Positions 12,571 through 23,634 of a DNA stretch of 64,000 nucleotides are shown here, piece by piece. The notes under the pieces were generated by a model. It searched no databases. It saw nothing but the letters and a program-made list of their open reading frames with translations, and was not told the DNA's origin. Source of the DNA: Saccopteryx bilineata (Eukaryota; Chordata; Mammalia; Chiroptera; Emballonuridae). Where the stretch lies: positions 100,588,267 through 100,652,266 of the forward strand of contig NC_089496.1 in NCBI RefSeq assembly GCF_036850765.1. Direction: 5' to 3'. Every line of letters starts with the position of its first letter. Position 1 is the stretch's first letter. The position numbers and the translations under genes were made by a program.

Positions 12571-12950
12571 ATAACTCCAGTTTTATTATAAGAAAAACAT
12601 CAAACAAATTCCAGCAATAAAGCATCCTACAAAATACCTGGCCAGTACTCCTGGAAGATGTCAAGACTGTCCAAACAGGGCAAGTATGAATAACTGCCAT
12701 AGCCAAGAAGAACCTAAGGAGCCATGACAACTAAATGTTGTATGGTATCCTGAATGGGACCCTGACTCAGAAAAAGGACAATAGATTAAAAAAGAAAAAA
12801 GAAATCTACAGAAACTATGGACTTTAGTAATAATGTATCAATATTAGTTCCTTAATTGTAATAATATATCCTACTAATATAACATTAGTAAAGGGGAGAG
12901 TGGGTGTGACTTTTGTGGTAACTGCACAGTTTTTTCTATTTTGTAGATTA

Positions 12951-13138
12951 AAAAAAAAATGTATTTATTTATTCATTTTAGAGAGGAGAGGGAGAGACAG
13001 AGAGAGAGAGAGAGGAGAGAAGGAGCTGGAAGCATCAACTCCCATATGTGCCTTGACTGGGCAAGCCCAGGGTTTCGAACCAGCAACCTCAGCATTTCCA
13101 GGTCAACGCTTTATCCACTGCGCCACCACAGGTCAGGC
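12951..13138 (-). repeat. tRNA-derived SINE, short CTGACCTGTGG-headed subfamily
   Basis: A short reverse SINE ending CCACAGGTCAGGC. A duplication around CTATTTTGTAGATT lies on both sides (about 12937-12950 and 13140-13153). It inserted at the upstream edge of the family 2 LTR. Confidence 0.85.
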
Positions 13139-13145
13139 TCTATTT

Positions 13146-13813
13146 TGTAGATTTAAAGATTCAAATAAGTTTGCAAATATGATATATATGTTTGCTCGCT
13201 TATAGTTTGCACTGGATGTGAGGGACAGGCTGTAAGCAGGCAGGGTCCTTATAGCCTAAGGCTTAGTTTTAAGCCTAAACTTTTCCCCACACCCTTGACT
13301 GTTGCATGATAGGGGGTGGTGCACTCTTATGAGGAATCCCATTTATGCCTCAGATAAGTGGCTTTGTATCAGAGACTTCCTTGTTTGTATATTGGATTAA
13401 AGATTTTGATTTCTACACTATAAAATGGGGCAGAGGAGCCCATGCTGGAGGAGAGCAGAGAAAGGCCACATGGAGGAGAGAAGCAGCCAAGATGCTAGAG
13501 TGCTGAAAAAGAAGCCAGTTTGTGCAGAGTTTATGCAGAGAGGAGGAGATGGAGAACAGAGGTGAACAAGGATGGTGAGGTAGAAACCTTTGATCCTAGG
13601 AAACTCAGATAAGTCAGTGGCTTTCGGAGCCCTGAATGGAAAGGAAAATGTTTTCCCACTGTATGTATTTCTTGCCTGCGGGGTGCAAGCTAGGATTAAA
13701 GCTAATGGCCCACCAGTTCTTGGCTCCGTTGTTTCATTACCATCTGTCAGAATCAAATGCGAACCTGCACCAGCCAGGCAGCTGTGATGGTGGCCGCAGC
13801 CCCTGGCTATACA
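13146..13813 (+). mobile_element. Solo LTR, family 2, copy upstream of TDRD1 promoter
   Basis: This sequence matches the reverse complement of 15998-17212 over most of its length, including the AGTTTGCAAATATGATATAT start region and the ATGGTGGCCGC end region. It has a TATAAAA box at 13419-13425 pointing towards TDRD1. The 3' end reads GGCTATACA. The 5' boundary is uncertain and no clean target duplication was found. There is no internal retroviral sequence. It ends about 530 bp before the TDRD1 CpG island. Confidence 0.7.
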
Positions 13814-14339
13814 AAGCTGATCTAAAAAAATAAATATATAGAAAAGAAAAAGAGCAAAATTTGTTTCAAAACAATGGTGGGAGGGACTGTGTGTATGTGT
13901 GTGGGGGGGCCGTTAGCAGCCAAGAAGATTGACTATGAATTGATAATGTTGAAATTGGATGATGGATACATGGTGGTACCAGTTTTCTCCTGAACTTGTT
14001 GGAAAGGTCCATTGTTTTACATTATGTTTTTAAAATATTTTATTTCAGTGACATCAACATATAATGACTTCTCCTAGTAAGGGGGGGAAAAAAACCAATT
14101 ATGTCGGTTTAGTTTCCAAGACCAGGCAGAGGAGGTGGTTAATTTGCAAAGCCTTGTAAGGTTTTTAAGTGGTTACTGCCAGCCAAGTGACTTTGTCAGA
14201 GACAAGGTCTGAAGCTTTCAGCTCAAAACTTGCCCTCCAGGTTCCCACAAACGCCCTCCTAGAAGATGCTACAACAAAAACTATGTTGTTTCCCCAAAGG
14301 AACTTTCTGAGCGGCTTTGGTATCGTCTTGCTGCACAGA

Positions 14340-14459
14340 TGCACCGGCCAGTCCTAGACTGCCGCTTCCTTTTCCGGGGCGCAGGGGGGGGCGGGGGGGG
14401 GCGGGGGCGGTGTGTAGGTGGGTGCGGACTGCGCAGGCGCGGCCTGCGGGGCCTCGACG
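14340..14459 (+). other. TDRD1: TDRD1 non-coding exon 1 (predicted)
   Basis: A good donor, GTGAGC, begins at 14460 after CCTCGACG. Joined to the acceptor before 27740, no in-frame ATG lies between the in-frame TAG at 14415-14417 and the ATG at 27773, so this exon is probably all 5' UTR. The transcription start is not determined, and other donors in the island (GTACAA at about 14688, for example) could be used. Confidence 0.5.
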
Positions 14460-14620
14460 GTGAGCTGGGCAGTGAGGCTGTCGGGGCACCGGCTGAGGTC
14501 ACTACAGCCAGAATTTGGAGACAGGTTGGCGTCAGTGGCCCTTTTGCCTCTTTCCAGGTCAAGGTTCCCAGGCACAGGCGAGGGTGAAGGGTACTGCGTG
14601 TGGGTTGCGGGGCTTTGGGT
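14340..14620 (+). promoter_or_regulatory. TDRD1: TDRD1 CpG-island promoter
   Basis: A compact GC-rich, CpG-containing block in AT-rich surroundings, about 13 kb upstream of the first coding exon. It has ETS-type cores (CTTCCT at 14365-14370 and TTTCCGG at 14371-14377) and a G-rich tract with G-quadruplex potential at 14381-14410. There is no TATA box. In humans TDRD1 has a CpG-island promoter that is methylated in somatic cells and can be activated by ERG; that is recalled knowledge, but the ETS cores fit it. Confidence 0.7.
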
Positions 14621-15725
14621 ATTTATTTGAGGGGCCGGACGTTGGGCGCTGGACGTTGAAGTCGGGCGTTGAGGGCAGGCGTTGAGCAGGTACAAGAATC
14701 GTGGAAGTGGAGAGAGGACGGAAGGGTGCGGGTGGCCCTGGGACCTTGGCTGGGAAGGGCAGGTCTAGGGTTGGAGACTTTGGTGTGGGGAGGGTACCAT
14801 GCTGAAGGGAGGAGCAAGGGACCAGGATGTTGGAATTGAGCCTCTGGGCCAGCGAGGGCCCTGCAGTGTCCTTGCAAAACAGCATTTCCAGGCCTGTCTC
14901 TCTAAAATGTGAATGCCAGCTTGCGGAGGGGACCTTTTTTCCCTCTTCTCTCTTAAAGAAACTAGATTGTGTATTCATTATCTTTGATTAACTCAAAATT
15001 ATGGTGCAAACCATTAAAAAAAAATAGACATTTTCCTCTACCTCCTACCTCCTACCTCCTGTAGGAAAGGAAGGTGCATCACAGCATTGGCTTAGCTTTG
15101 AGTAAATCAACATTGGATTATTTTACAAGTGTTTATAGCATGCTTTCTGTGTGCTGATCACTTGTTGATAATCGGTGCCTGCTGTAAATACACCTGCCCT
15201 GTTGGCCTCTGCAGTAAGGATGATTCCTCTACTTCCCATATTGAGCCACCAGCGTACTGAATGCGAAATTGCATGACCTAGGGATCTGACCTGGATTATT
15301 TTATCTCATCTGTAGGAGTGGCAGGGAGGAGGCATGTTCCTTCACGGTTTCACCTTTTCAGGTCTCCCTTCCTCATCAGTAGGAGTAAAGAAACAGGGAT
15401 ATATTAGTCTTTAAATTATTTCCATCTTAAAACATGCAAACTGGTCCCATATGAGTGGAAGAAATTCTTTATATGCGGGAATGGTATAAAAGTAAATTAC
15501 TAGAAATAATACCTGCCTTTTAGGAAGTTGCTATTGGCCACATTTTACAGCCACCGAATCTTCGAAGGGTGAAGAGATCTGACTAAGCACAGTTACATAG
15601 GCGAGATGAGACTGTTCACTCTTGGGTCTGACCAAGTTTAAAGCTCATGTTCTGCTGAACCATTGAGTTTTTATTTATTTATTTATTTATTTTTGACACT
15701 CTTTCTGATGAAAGGCAGTGTCTTT

Positions 15726-15899
15726 CTTTTTTTTTTTAATTCATTTTTTTAGAGAGGAAAGAGAGAGGGAGAGAAGGGAGGAGGAGCTGGAAGCATCAAC
15801 TCCCATATGTGCCTTGACCAGGCAAGCCCAGGATTTCAAACTGGCGACCTCAGCATTTCCAGGTCGACGCTTTATCCCCTGCGCCACCACAGGTCAGGC
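15726..15899 (-). repeat. tRNA-derived SINE, short CTGACCTGTGG-headed subfamily
   Basis: Reverse short SINE ending CCACAGGTCAGGC. The repeat GAACCATTGAGTTTT occurs before the T-rich tract at about 15657 and after the element at 15901. This suggests the left end includes the ATTTATTTATTT tract at 15670-15692. Confidence 0.85.
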
Positions 15900-15997
15900 G
15901 GAACCATTGAGTTTTATAGATTTAAAACTGTTTTCCTTTGAGTAGCCATTCTCTCCATATGGGGTTACCAGGAAGACAGAAGCAAACTTTAGGGAAG

Positions 15998-17212
15998 TGT
16001 AAAGCCAGTAGCCGCGGCCACCATCAGAGCCGCCTGGCCTTTGCAGGTTCGCGTAGGATTCGGACAGATGGTAATGAAACAACGGAGCCAAGAACTGGTG
16101 GGCCATTACCTTTAATCTCAGCTTGCACCCGGCAGGCAAGTAAAAACACACACTGGGCTCCAAAACCCACTCATTCAGTGCTCACAAAGCTACTGAATTA
16201 TCTGAGTTTCCTAGAATCAAAGGTGTCTACCTCACCAGCCTTATTCTCCTTGGTTCCCCATCTCCTTCTCTCTGTACAAACTCTGCACTAATTGGCTTCT
16301 CTTTCAGCACTCCACCATCTTAACTGCTTCTCCTCTACTCCACATGGCCCTTCTCTGCTCTCCTCTCTAATGCTAATCTTAGGAACTGAGAGAGAGCAAG
16401 CTCTGGGTCTGCCTCATTTTATAGTGCAGAAATCCAAACTAATTCAATATACAAACAAAGAAGTCTCTGATACAAAGTCACTTATCTGAGGCATAGTGGG
16501 ATTCTTCATGAGAGTGCACCACCCTCTATCAGGCAACAGTCAAGGGCAGGGGTCCCCAAACTACGGTCCGTGGGCTGCATGTGGCCCCCTGAGGCCATTT
16601 ATCCGGCCCCTGCCGCACTTCCAGAAGGGGCACCTTTTTCATTGGTGGTCAGTGAGAAGAGCACAGGATGTGGATGCATCCTGTGCTCCTGGAGCACTGT
16701 ATGTGGTGGCACCACAAAGCGTGGGTCGCTCACGTACAGCACTACTTCCGGTGACGTGGGATGCACGCGTCACAGCTCTGGAAGCGCGTCATATCACTTG
16801 TTACGGCTAGCAGTGACAAATATGGAACCGAACATTGACCATCTCATTAGCCAAAAGCAGGCCCATAGTTCCCATTGAAACACTGGTCAGTTGTTGATTT
16901 AAATTTACTTGTTCTTTATTTTAAATATTGTATTTGTTCCTGTTTTGTTTTTTTACTTTAAAATAAGATATGTGCAGTGTGCATAGGGATTTGTTCATAG
17001 TTTTTTTTATAGTCCAGCCCTCCAATGGTCTGAGGGACAGTGTACTGGCCCTATGTGTAAAAAGTTTGGGGACCCCTGGTCAAGGATGTGGGGAAAAGCT
17101 TAGTTTTAAAACTAAGCCTTAGGCTATAATAACTTTGCCAGCTTACAGTCTGTCTCCCACACCAAGAGCGAGCAAACATATATATCATATTTGCAAACTT
17201 ATTTGACCCACA
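15998..17212 (-). mobile_element. Solo LTR, family 2, interrupted by a hAT element
   Basis: On the minus strand this reads as the same LTR as 13146-13813, with a TATA box at 16417-16423 (reverse). Plus-strand ends are TGTAAAGCC at 15998 and GACCCACA at 17212. Flanks GGAAG (15993-15997) and AGAAG (17213-17217) may be a 5-bp duplication with one mismatch. A 532-bp hAT element (16547-17078) splits it. Without that insert the LTR is about 675 bp. Confidence 0.75.
16547..17078 (+). mobile_element. Non-autonomous hAT element
   Basis: Terminal inverted repeats CAGGGGTCCCCAAACT / AGTTTGGGGACCCCTG are bounded by the 8-bp duplication GTCAAGGG (16539-16546) and GTCAAGGA (17079-17086), the hAT signature. 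A short frame beginning with ATG at 16821 and stopping after 18 residues may be the remnant of a transposase start. The catalytic region is missing. It is inserted within the family 2 LTR and so is younger than it. Confidence 0.9.
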
Positions 17213-17344
17213 AGAAGAAAACCAAGTTACATCTAAGTAAACTGCTTCGTGCATTTTATGGTATTAAAAGAAAGGAGAGAGCTTACATCACTATTAGTAT
17301 TGTGTCCTGCGATGCTCCCACCCTCTTAAGGAAGAAGCAGGATT

Positions 17345-17456
17345 CCAAGGGAGCAAAAAGGATCATTGTTTCATTTGATCATTCTGTCATTGGTTGATTC
17401 TTGTATGTGCCTATATATAGGGACAATGCAAACCAACTGAGCCACCCAGCCAGGGC
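17345..17456 (-). repeat. Degraded tRNA-derived SINE
   Basis: Carries GTTGATTCTTGTATGTGCC and ends GCCACCCAGCCAGGGC, as in the older SINE copies of this window. The tail is not clear. Confidence 0.6.
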
Positions 17457-18368
17457 TGCCAAGGGCTTAGTTTTGCTTTTAGGACTGTATAGGTTAGTCA
17501 CTTCCAGTCCACTGCTATTTTACTACATCAGTGATTCCTTTAACGTAAAATTTGTGGACCCTTCTTATCTCCTGTGTTAGCTAATGAAACGCCTAATTAC
17601 TATAGATTTGAGAGTGGTCATAAATGCATTTTTATTCATCACCAGTAGCATGTAAAAATAATGGATTACAAATGGGAGAAATAGCTTGTTTCAAAACTGG
17701 CCGAGGTTAGCCTATGAGGTATCGTGACCCTTGCAGCAATATTTGTTACCCCTCTGTACCTGTATAACAGAATTCTGCAGCTGAAGGTTGGAAGCACAGC
17801 ATTAAGGTACAGGACCTGCCCCAGGATGCCCAGGGGTTAACAAAGGATGAAGTCAAGTAGGGATAAATGCATACTCTTACTGGTGTTCTTGCTTGTGTTG
17901 CAATTCAGCCTTAAGTCTATATGTGTGTTAAAATTTTATAGAACTATAAATCAAAAAGGAAAAGGCAATTTTATCATATGATACAGTTAAAAAAAATGAG
18001 TTCCAGTTGATTTTAGGTTACTATGAGTTTTCTGTGTATTCACAGCAGTCCTGGCTGCCTGCACCAAAAGTTTGTACCCAAATGGAAGTTAATGTTGACA
18101 GCCAGGGATAGCATGATTCTCCTATTGACTGGCTATTGGCCCACATCTGGAATCTGGGAGGGGAGTCATGTGTATAAGAGGGTTTCTGAACTAGAGAAAG
18201 TCCAAAATAGTGAGGAGTCTGGAAGTTGAATTACATCAGCAGCTGAGGACCTGGAGGAAAGGGGACATGATGGCTAACTCAGATGTTTGAAAGGTTGTGA
18301 TCACAGGCCAGAAAGAGGAGCCAGTCAGTGGGAAAGAGAACCATCTATTGAAGAAGAATCCAATAGCC

Positions 18369-18695
18369 TGTCCAGGCAGTGGCGCAGCAGATAGAGCGTC
18401 AGCCTGGTATGCTGAGGACCCAGGTACGAAACCCTAAGGTTGGCAGCTTGAGCATGGGCTCATCCAGCTTGAGCATGGGGTCACCGGCTTGAGCCCAAGG
18501 TTGCTGGCTTAAGCAAGGGGTCACTGGCTCGGCTGTGGCCCCCAACTCCCCAATCAAGGCACATACTAGAAAGCAATCAATGAACAACTAAGGTGCCACA
18601 ACTACAAGTTGATGCTTCTCATCTCTCTCCCTTCCTGTCTGTCCCTCTATCTCTTTCTCTCTCTCTGAAAAGAAAGAAAGAAAAAGAAAAGAAAG
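18369..18695 (+). repeat. tRNA-derived SINE, CTGACCAGGC-headed subfamily
   Basis: Forward copy: head GTCCAGGCAGTGGCGCAGCA, body with repeated GCTTGAGC motifs, the AAGCAATCAATGAACAACTA segment, a CT-rich tail and an A-rich end. Confidence 0.85.
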
Positions 18696-19572
18696 AAATA
18701 TGCCATGCAATAGGATGTCCAAAAATGAAAAAAAGTAGAAACTTCTAGTTATAGAACAGGTTCTTGAATAGGGAAAAGCAAATGAGATGTTGTTCTACCT
18801 AAATTTTCCACAATAGGTGGAACTTCTCTTAAACTTAAATCCATTGCTGGCTTAAACTTTTTACAGTGTGTCAAAGACTGATTCTGTTGTTGTTCCTAAA
18901 GTCAAATATATTTACTAATTTGGGGATTTGAAGAGTTATTGTAAAACAAAGTTTTGCTATTTCAGTGAGCCTCATAGCATGATATAATTCTCTGTTGAAG
19001 ACTTCCAGATGTCGTTTCAAACGGTGCATTCCATTTACCTTGTCCCAGCTGCTGTGAAAATGGTGCGATAGCACATTTTAAATGGTTGTGTCATGAATAT
19101 CTGTTGAATATCTCATTGTTCAAAGCATAATGTTAGGCACTGTGAGTAATCAGAAGGCTTTTGTTGTTCATTTTTTAAAACCAGGACTTGGTTCCTGTAC
19201 TGAAACTACTTAAAATAATCAGACAGACACAGATGTTTATAGGTAACTAATACAGTGTAATAAGATGCCGGTTAACTATGGATTGACTGTCAGCCTTAGA
19301 AAATAAGGACAGTTAGGATAGGCTATCCCTGGCGTTATATGCTGCATTTTGAGGGTTTCCCTTGAGAAAATGCCTAAATTCTAGTTTTGTGGTTTAAGTA
19401 ACCACACATTAGGAAAAAAGTTTTAATTTAATGTGCAATGACATTATATATAAGTGTAATTCATCCTTAAATATAATTTTGATATAAAAAAAGACAGTGA
19501 AAAAGATTCCCCCATCAATCTACCTAAGCCTGAACACACTGTTCAATTTAATGTATTTCATCCATCTTTTTA

Positions 19573-19967
19573 TTTTATTTATTTTTAATTAATTAATTAA
19601 TTTTTTGTATTTTTCTGAAGTTGGAAATGGGGAGGCAGTCAGACAGACTCCCGCATGCGCCCAACTGGGATCCACCCGGCACGCCCGCAAGGGGGCGATG
19701 CTTTGCCCATCTGGGGCATCGCTCTGTTGCAACCAGAGCCATTCTAGTGCCTGAGGCAGAGGCCACAGAGCCATCCTCAGCGTCTGAGTCAACCCTGCTC
19801 CAATGGAGCCTTGGCTGTGGGAGGGGAAGAGAGAGACAGAGAGGAAGGAGAGGGGGAGGGGTGGAGAAGCAGATGGGCGCTTCTCCTGTGTGCCCTGGTG
19901 GGGAATGGAACCCAGGACTCCTGCACGCCAGGCTGACGCTCTACTGCTGAGCCAAACGGCCAGGGCC
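19573..19967 (-). repeat. Long bat tRNA-derived SINE
   Basis: Reverse full-length copy with a perfect 15-bp target duplication TCATCCATCTTTTTA at 19558-19572 and 19968-19982. Confidence 0.93.
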
Positions 19968-19999
19968 TCATCCATCTTTTTAAATGGAGTTTTGTTCTT

Positions 20000-20932
20000 T
20001 TTTTTTTTTTGTATTTTTCTGAAGCTAGAAACTGGGAGAGACAGACAGACTCCCGCATGCGCCCGACCGGGATCCACCCAGCATGTGTAGCACTCGCCGG
20101 GTAAAACAGACACTGGAGACGCTTGGAGAGTTTAAGACAAATCTTTATGGCCAAAAGAATTAGAGAACAAAACAAAGGAAAATAAACCTGCGCAGGGGTG
20201 GACTCTAGTGGTAGTAATAAGAGCCACACCGAGCGCCTACAGTCTAGGGGTTTTTATAGCGTAGCAAGCAAGCAGTTCATACAGAAGCAAAGTTGGCATT
20301 TAGCAATTGGCTCCCCCAAATTAAATTCTAGTCACGTGCCTTAGTAACCAGTCATGCAGTTGAAAGCCCCAGCTGGAAATATCCCTATCTATCCCCTAGG
20401 ATGTGGTTACATTTACTGTCTTAGGAGTTCTTTGTGACTTCTTTATCTCAAGGACTCCTCAGCTCCTAACCATCCTGGGAGTCTAGCGACTTCTCTATCT
20501 CAAGGACTCTTCAGCTCCTAGCCATCCTGGGAGTCTGGGCTCACCTGTTTACTGGACTAGTTCCTTTGAAGTTATTTCTAAAGCCTATTAATATATTTTA
20601 TAGCTTTTATTCGAATGTCACACATGCCCACCAGGGGGTGACGCTCTGCCCACCAGGGGGCGATGCTCTGCCCCTCCGGGGCGTCGCTCTGCCGCTACCA
20701 GAGCCACTCTAGTGCCTGGGGCAGAGACCAAGGAACCATCCCCAGCGCCCGGGGCCATCTTTGCTCCAATGGAGCCTAGGCTGCGGGAGGGGAAGAGAGA
20801 GACAGAGAGGAAGGAGAGGGGGAGGGGTGGAGAAGCAAATGGGCGCTTCTCCTGTGTGCCCTGGCCAGGAATCGAACCCTGGACTTCTACACGCCAGGCC
20901 CACGCTCTACCACTGAGCCAACCGGCCAGGGC
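20000..20932 (-). repeat. Long SINE split by a solo LTR
   Basis: The reverse SINE runs from the poly-T at about 20000 to 20085, is interrupted by an LTR, and resumes at 20627 to the tRNA head at 20932. Joining the halves restores the body GCATGCCCACCAGGGGG seen in intact copies. The flanking TTGTTCTTTTTTT repeats fit a SINE target duplication. Confidence 0.92.
20086..20622 (-). mobile_element. Solo LTR, family 3, nested inside a SINE
   Basis: A 537-bp element beginning TGTAGCACTC and ending GTCACA, flanked by the 4-bp duplication CATG (20082-20085 and 20623-20626). On the minus strand it has a CTATAAAAACC promoter box (reverse at 20251-20258) and a CATAAAG poly(A)-like signal at about 20142-20148, so its transcriptional orientation is minus. 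The 4-bp duplication suggests a class I ERV. There is no internal viral region. Confidence 0.88.
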
Positions 20933-20962
20933 TATTGTTCTTTTTTTAAAGTTATATTGAGG

Positions 20963-21362
20963 GCCCTGGCCGGTTGGCTCAGCGGTAGAGCGTCGGCCTA
21001 GCGTGCGGAGGACCCGGGTTCAATTCCCGGCCAGGGCACACAGGAGAAGCGCCCATTTGCTTCTCCACCCCTCCGCCGCGCTTTCCTCTCTGTCTCTCTC
21101 TTCCCCTCCCACAGCCAAGGCTCCATTGGAGCAGAGATGGCCCGGGCGCTGGGGATGGCTCTGTGGCCTCTGCCGCAGACGCTAGAGTGGCTCTGGTCGC
21201 AATATGGCGACGCCCAGGATGGGCAGAGCATCGCCCTCTGGTGGGCAGAGCGTCGCCCCTGGTGGGCGTGCCGGGTGGATCCCGGTCGGGCGCATGCGGG
21301 AGTCTGTCTGACTGTCTCTCCCCGTTTCCAGCTTCAGAAAAATGAAAAAAAAAAAAAAAAAA
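20963..21362 (+). repeat. Long bat tRNA-derived SINE
   Basis: Forward full-length copy with an AGTTATATTGA duplication at about 20950-20960 and 21364-21374. It lies 30 bp from the tRNA head of the preceding reverse SINE, forming a head-to-head inverted pair. Confidence 0.94.
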
Positions 21363-21394
21363 AAGTTATATTGACTATACAGTTCCCCCCCCCC

Positions 21395-21717
21395 AATTTT
21401 TTTTTAACAGAGAGAGAGTCAGAGAGAGGGACAGATAGGGACAGACAGAAACGGAGAGAGATAAGAAGCATCAATTATCAGTTTTTCGTTGCGACACCTT
21501 AGTTGTTCATTGATTGCTTTCTCATATGTGCCTTGACTGCGGGCCTTCAGCAGACCGAGTAACCCCTTGCTCGAGCCAGTGACCTTGTGCTCAAGCTGGT
21601 GAGCTTTTGCTCAAACCAGATGAACCCGCGCTCAAGCTGGCGACCTCAGGGTCTCAAACCTGGGTCTTCTGCATCCCAGTCCAATGCTCTATCCATTGTG
21701 CCACCGCCTGGTCAGGC
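21395..21717 (-). repeat. tRNA-derived SINE, CTGACCAGGC-headed subfamily
   Basis: Reverse copy: poly-T and GAGAGAGTCAGAGAGAGGG tract on the left, CTCGAGC/CTCAAGC body, head ending CACCGCCTGGTCAGGC. Confidence 0.9.
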
Positions 21718-23039
21718 TTTTCCCCCAATTTTTAAATTTTCTGTTCTAATAGACATTTTACAATGTTTTAATAACTAGGGTTCTAAATAGTAGTGTAATA
21801 TTCTATCTAGTAGAAGCATCACAGTTAACTTTTTTACCTAAATTGTTTTGGCCATTTCAAATAGACATTTTTGCATGCAGGATGCTTTTTATGTCCAGGA
21901 TTATTTTAATGAGATGATTTCTAGAAGTAGAGTTATCAGGTGAGTGGCCAGGGATGTCTTTTAAGACTTTTTAGATATATGTATGTATATATATTGCCAA
22001 ATTATTTCCCAGAAAGGGCATATTAAGTTTATATTCCCTTCAGTAATGTGTTCTTTTTTTTTTTCTTTTTAAAATTTATTTATTAATTTTTAATTGAATT
22101 TGTGTTTGTGTGTTCTTTTTCATTGCAACTATGCTAGGCAGAATAATACGTAGTTATTTCACTATGAAATTCTTTAAATTACAAATGAGATGGAATTTTT
22201 CTCCCCTCTTGTTTACTTATCTCTGTACTCTATACATTCTATTCATGAGTTTTGCTTATTGATTTTTATTGCTATCTGTATCTTTTGGGCTGAAGATAAG
22301 GATCTGATGCCCTGGCAAGTTTATGTGTTCATAGATAGCACTGGTGTGCTGACTCAAGGATACTTCCAGGTACAGCAGGTTCTTTGTGTTTCTGCTCTAC
22401 CAACGTATTTCTGCTCTACCATACGTTTCTTACGTATATTGCTTCCTGGTTGCAACAGGAGTGACAGATCTTCAGGCCCCGGGTCCATGCTGCAGAAAGA
22501 AAAGGGGAAAGGACCCCGTCAGCCAGTTCGTCTCTGTTTTCAGGAAAGGAGAGAGCTTCCCTCCACTTGGGAGAACTTGGAACACGGATGATAATTGTTT
22601 GTTACATCAGAGGAGGAAGACTGCATTTGGGTCATCCAGCCACAGTGTGCACGGCAGTGTGTGAATGTTTTTACTGTTTACTCCACCTTTAAAAGGTATC
22701 AGATTTATCATCTTTATATCTTGCCTGGACCTGCTAGTATTTTTTTTTGGAAGTTTGTAACTGTTCATATCATTATATTTGCTATCATTCCCTTGGTGAT
22801 ATTTTATCGCTATTAGACTAAAACAAAAAAATATATAAACAAACCTTTCACCCTTTAGTGAATTGCAGGCTGATTTTCAGGGAAGTGAAATCTGAGATGG
22901 AGATTTGTGTCTAGTGTGGTGAGTGAGTGTGGTCTGTATGATACTAGTTCTTTTTATAGGCTTTTGGGGGTTTTATTTGGAGTTAATTGAGGTGACCTGT
23001 AGTCCAGCATATGCTCAGTATCTGAAAAATGAGTGTTCT

Positions 23040-23480
23040 TGGTTGTGTTGGACCCTATTAGGTCAAATTTATTGTTACTAGAATAATTATCACTATTTTC
23101 TGTCAAAAGGGTATGTCCTTATCATTGCAAGATTGAATTTCTCCTCCTTCATTATCGTGAGTCAAGGATTTCTTTGAACCCTTCAGTTTTGTTTTATTAA
23201 TATTAGCATTCCACCTTTATTTGGGTTATTTGTGTAGCATATGTTTTAGTCCTTTTACTTTCAACCTCACTATATAATTTTGTCTTCAAGCTTACCATAT
23301 GATTTTGTTTTATGTGTGCCTTTGGCACAGAACATCGGGTTTTCCTTTCTGGTTCTCTTCTTTCCTGTGTTCATTGAGATTAAATCATTGATATCTAGAT
23401 TACTTGGGCTTGGTACTGTCATCTCATTTGATTTTTTTATTGTGCTTGAATTTTTTTCCGTTGGATTGAAATTCCCCACC
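23040..23480 (-). repeat. Old L1 fragment (tentative)
   Basis: The phrase TTAATATTAGCATTCCACC followed by TTTGGGTTATTTGTGTAGC and CTTTTACTTTCAACCTCA resembles the antisense of mammalian L1 ORF2. No frame remains open. Confidence 0.45.
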
Positions 23481-23485
23481 CCATT

Positions 23486-23634
23486 TTTTAAAAATTTTAT
23501 TGACTTGAGAGAGAGAGACAGAGAGACAGAGAGGAACATAGTTTTTTCTGTATGTGTCCTGACCGGGGATTGAACCGGCAACCTCTGCGCTTTGGGACAA
23601 TACTCCAACCAACCAAAGCTGTCTGGCTAGGGCT
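23486..23634 (-). repeat. Older tRNA-derived SINE
   Basis: Reverse copy with a TTTTATTGACTTGAGAGAGA start, GTCCTGACCGGGGATTGAAC B-box region and CTGGCTAGGGC end. It sits inside or next to the L1-like stretch. Confidence 0.75.

Larger units (their letters stand above)
6181..14339. other. Intergenic region between the two divergent promoters
   Basis: No gene is supported. It holds two solo LTRs of one family in opposite orientation, one LTR of a second family and several SINEs, all listed separately. Stretches 6660-7600, 8710-9740, 10650-11150 and 12575-12940 show no recognisable feature. The part at 8710-9180 looks like an old interspersed repeat but was not identified. Open frames here are short and chance-like. 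Confidence 0.7.

Noticed and set aside
14354..14695. Open frames on both strands in the TDRD1 CpG island
   Set aside because: Composition-driven. Splicing to the coding exon gives no in-frame ATG, so the island exon is treated as non-coding.
13146..17212. The two family 2 LTRs as the ends of one provirus
   Set aside because: They are in opposite orientation and the DNA between them is the TDRD1 promoter and unique sequence, not viral genes.
22190..22664. Open frame of 133 codons on the plus strand
   Set aside because: No recognisable domain, no splice context fitting TDRD1, and a mixed, low-conservation-looking sequence.
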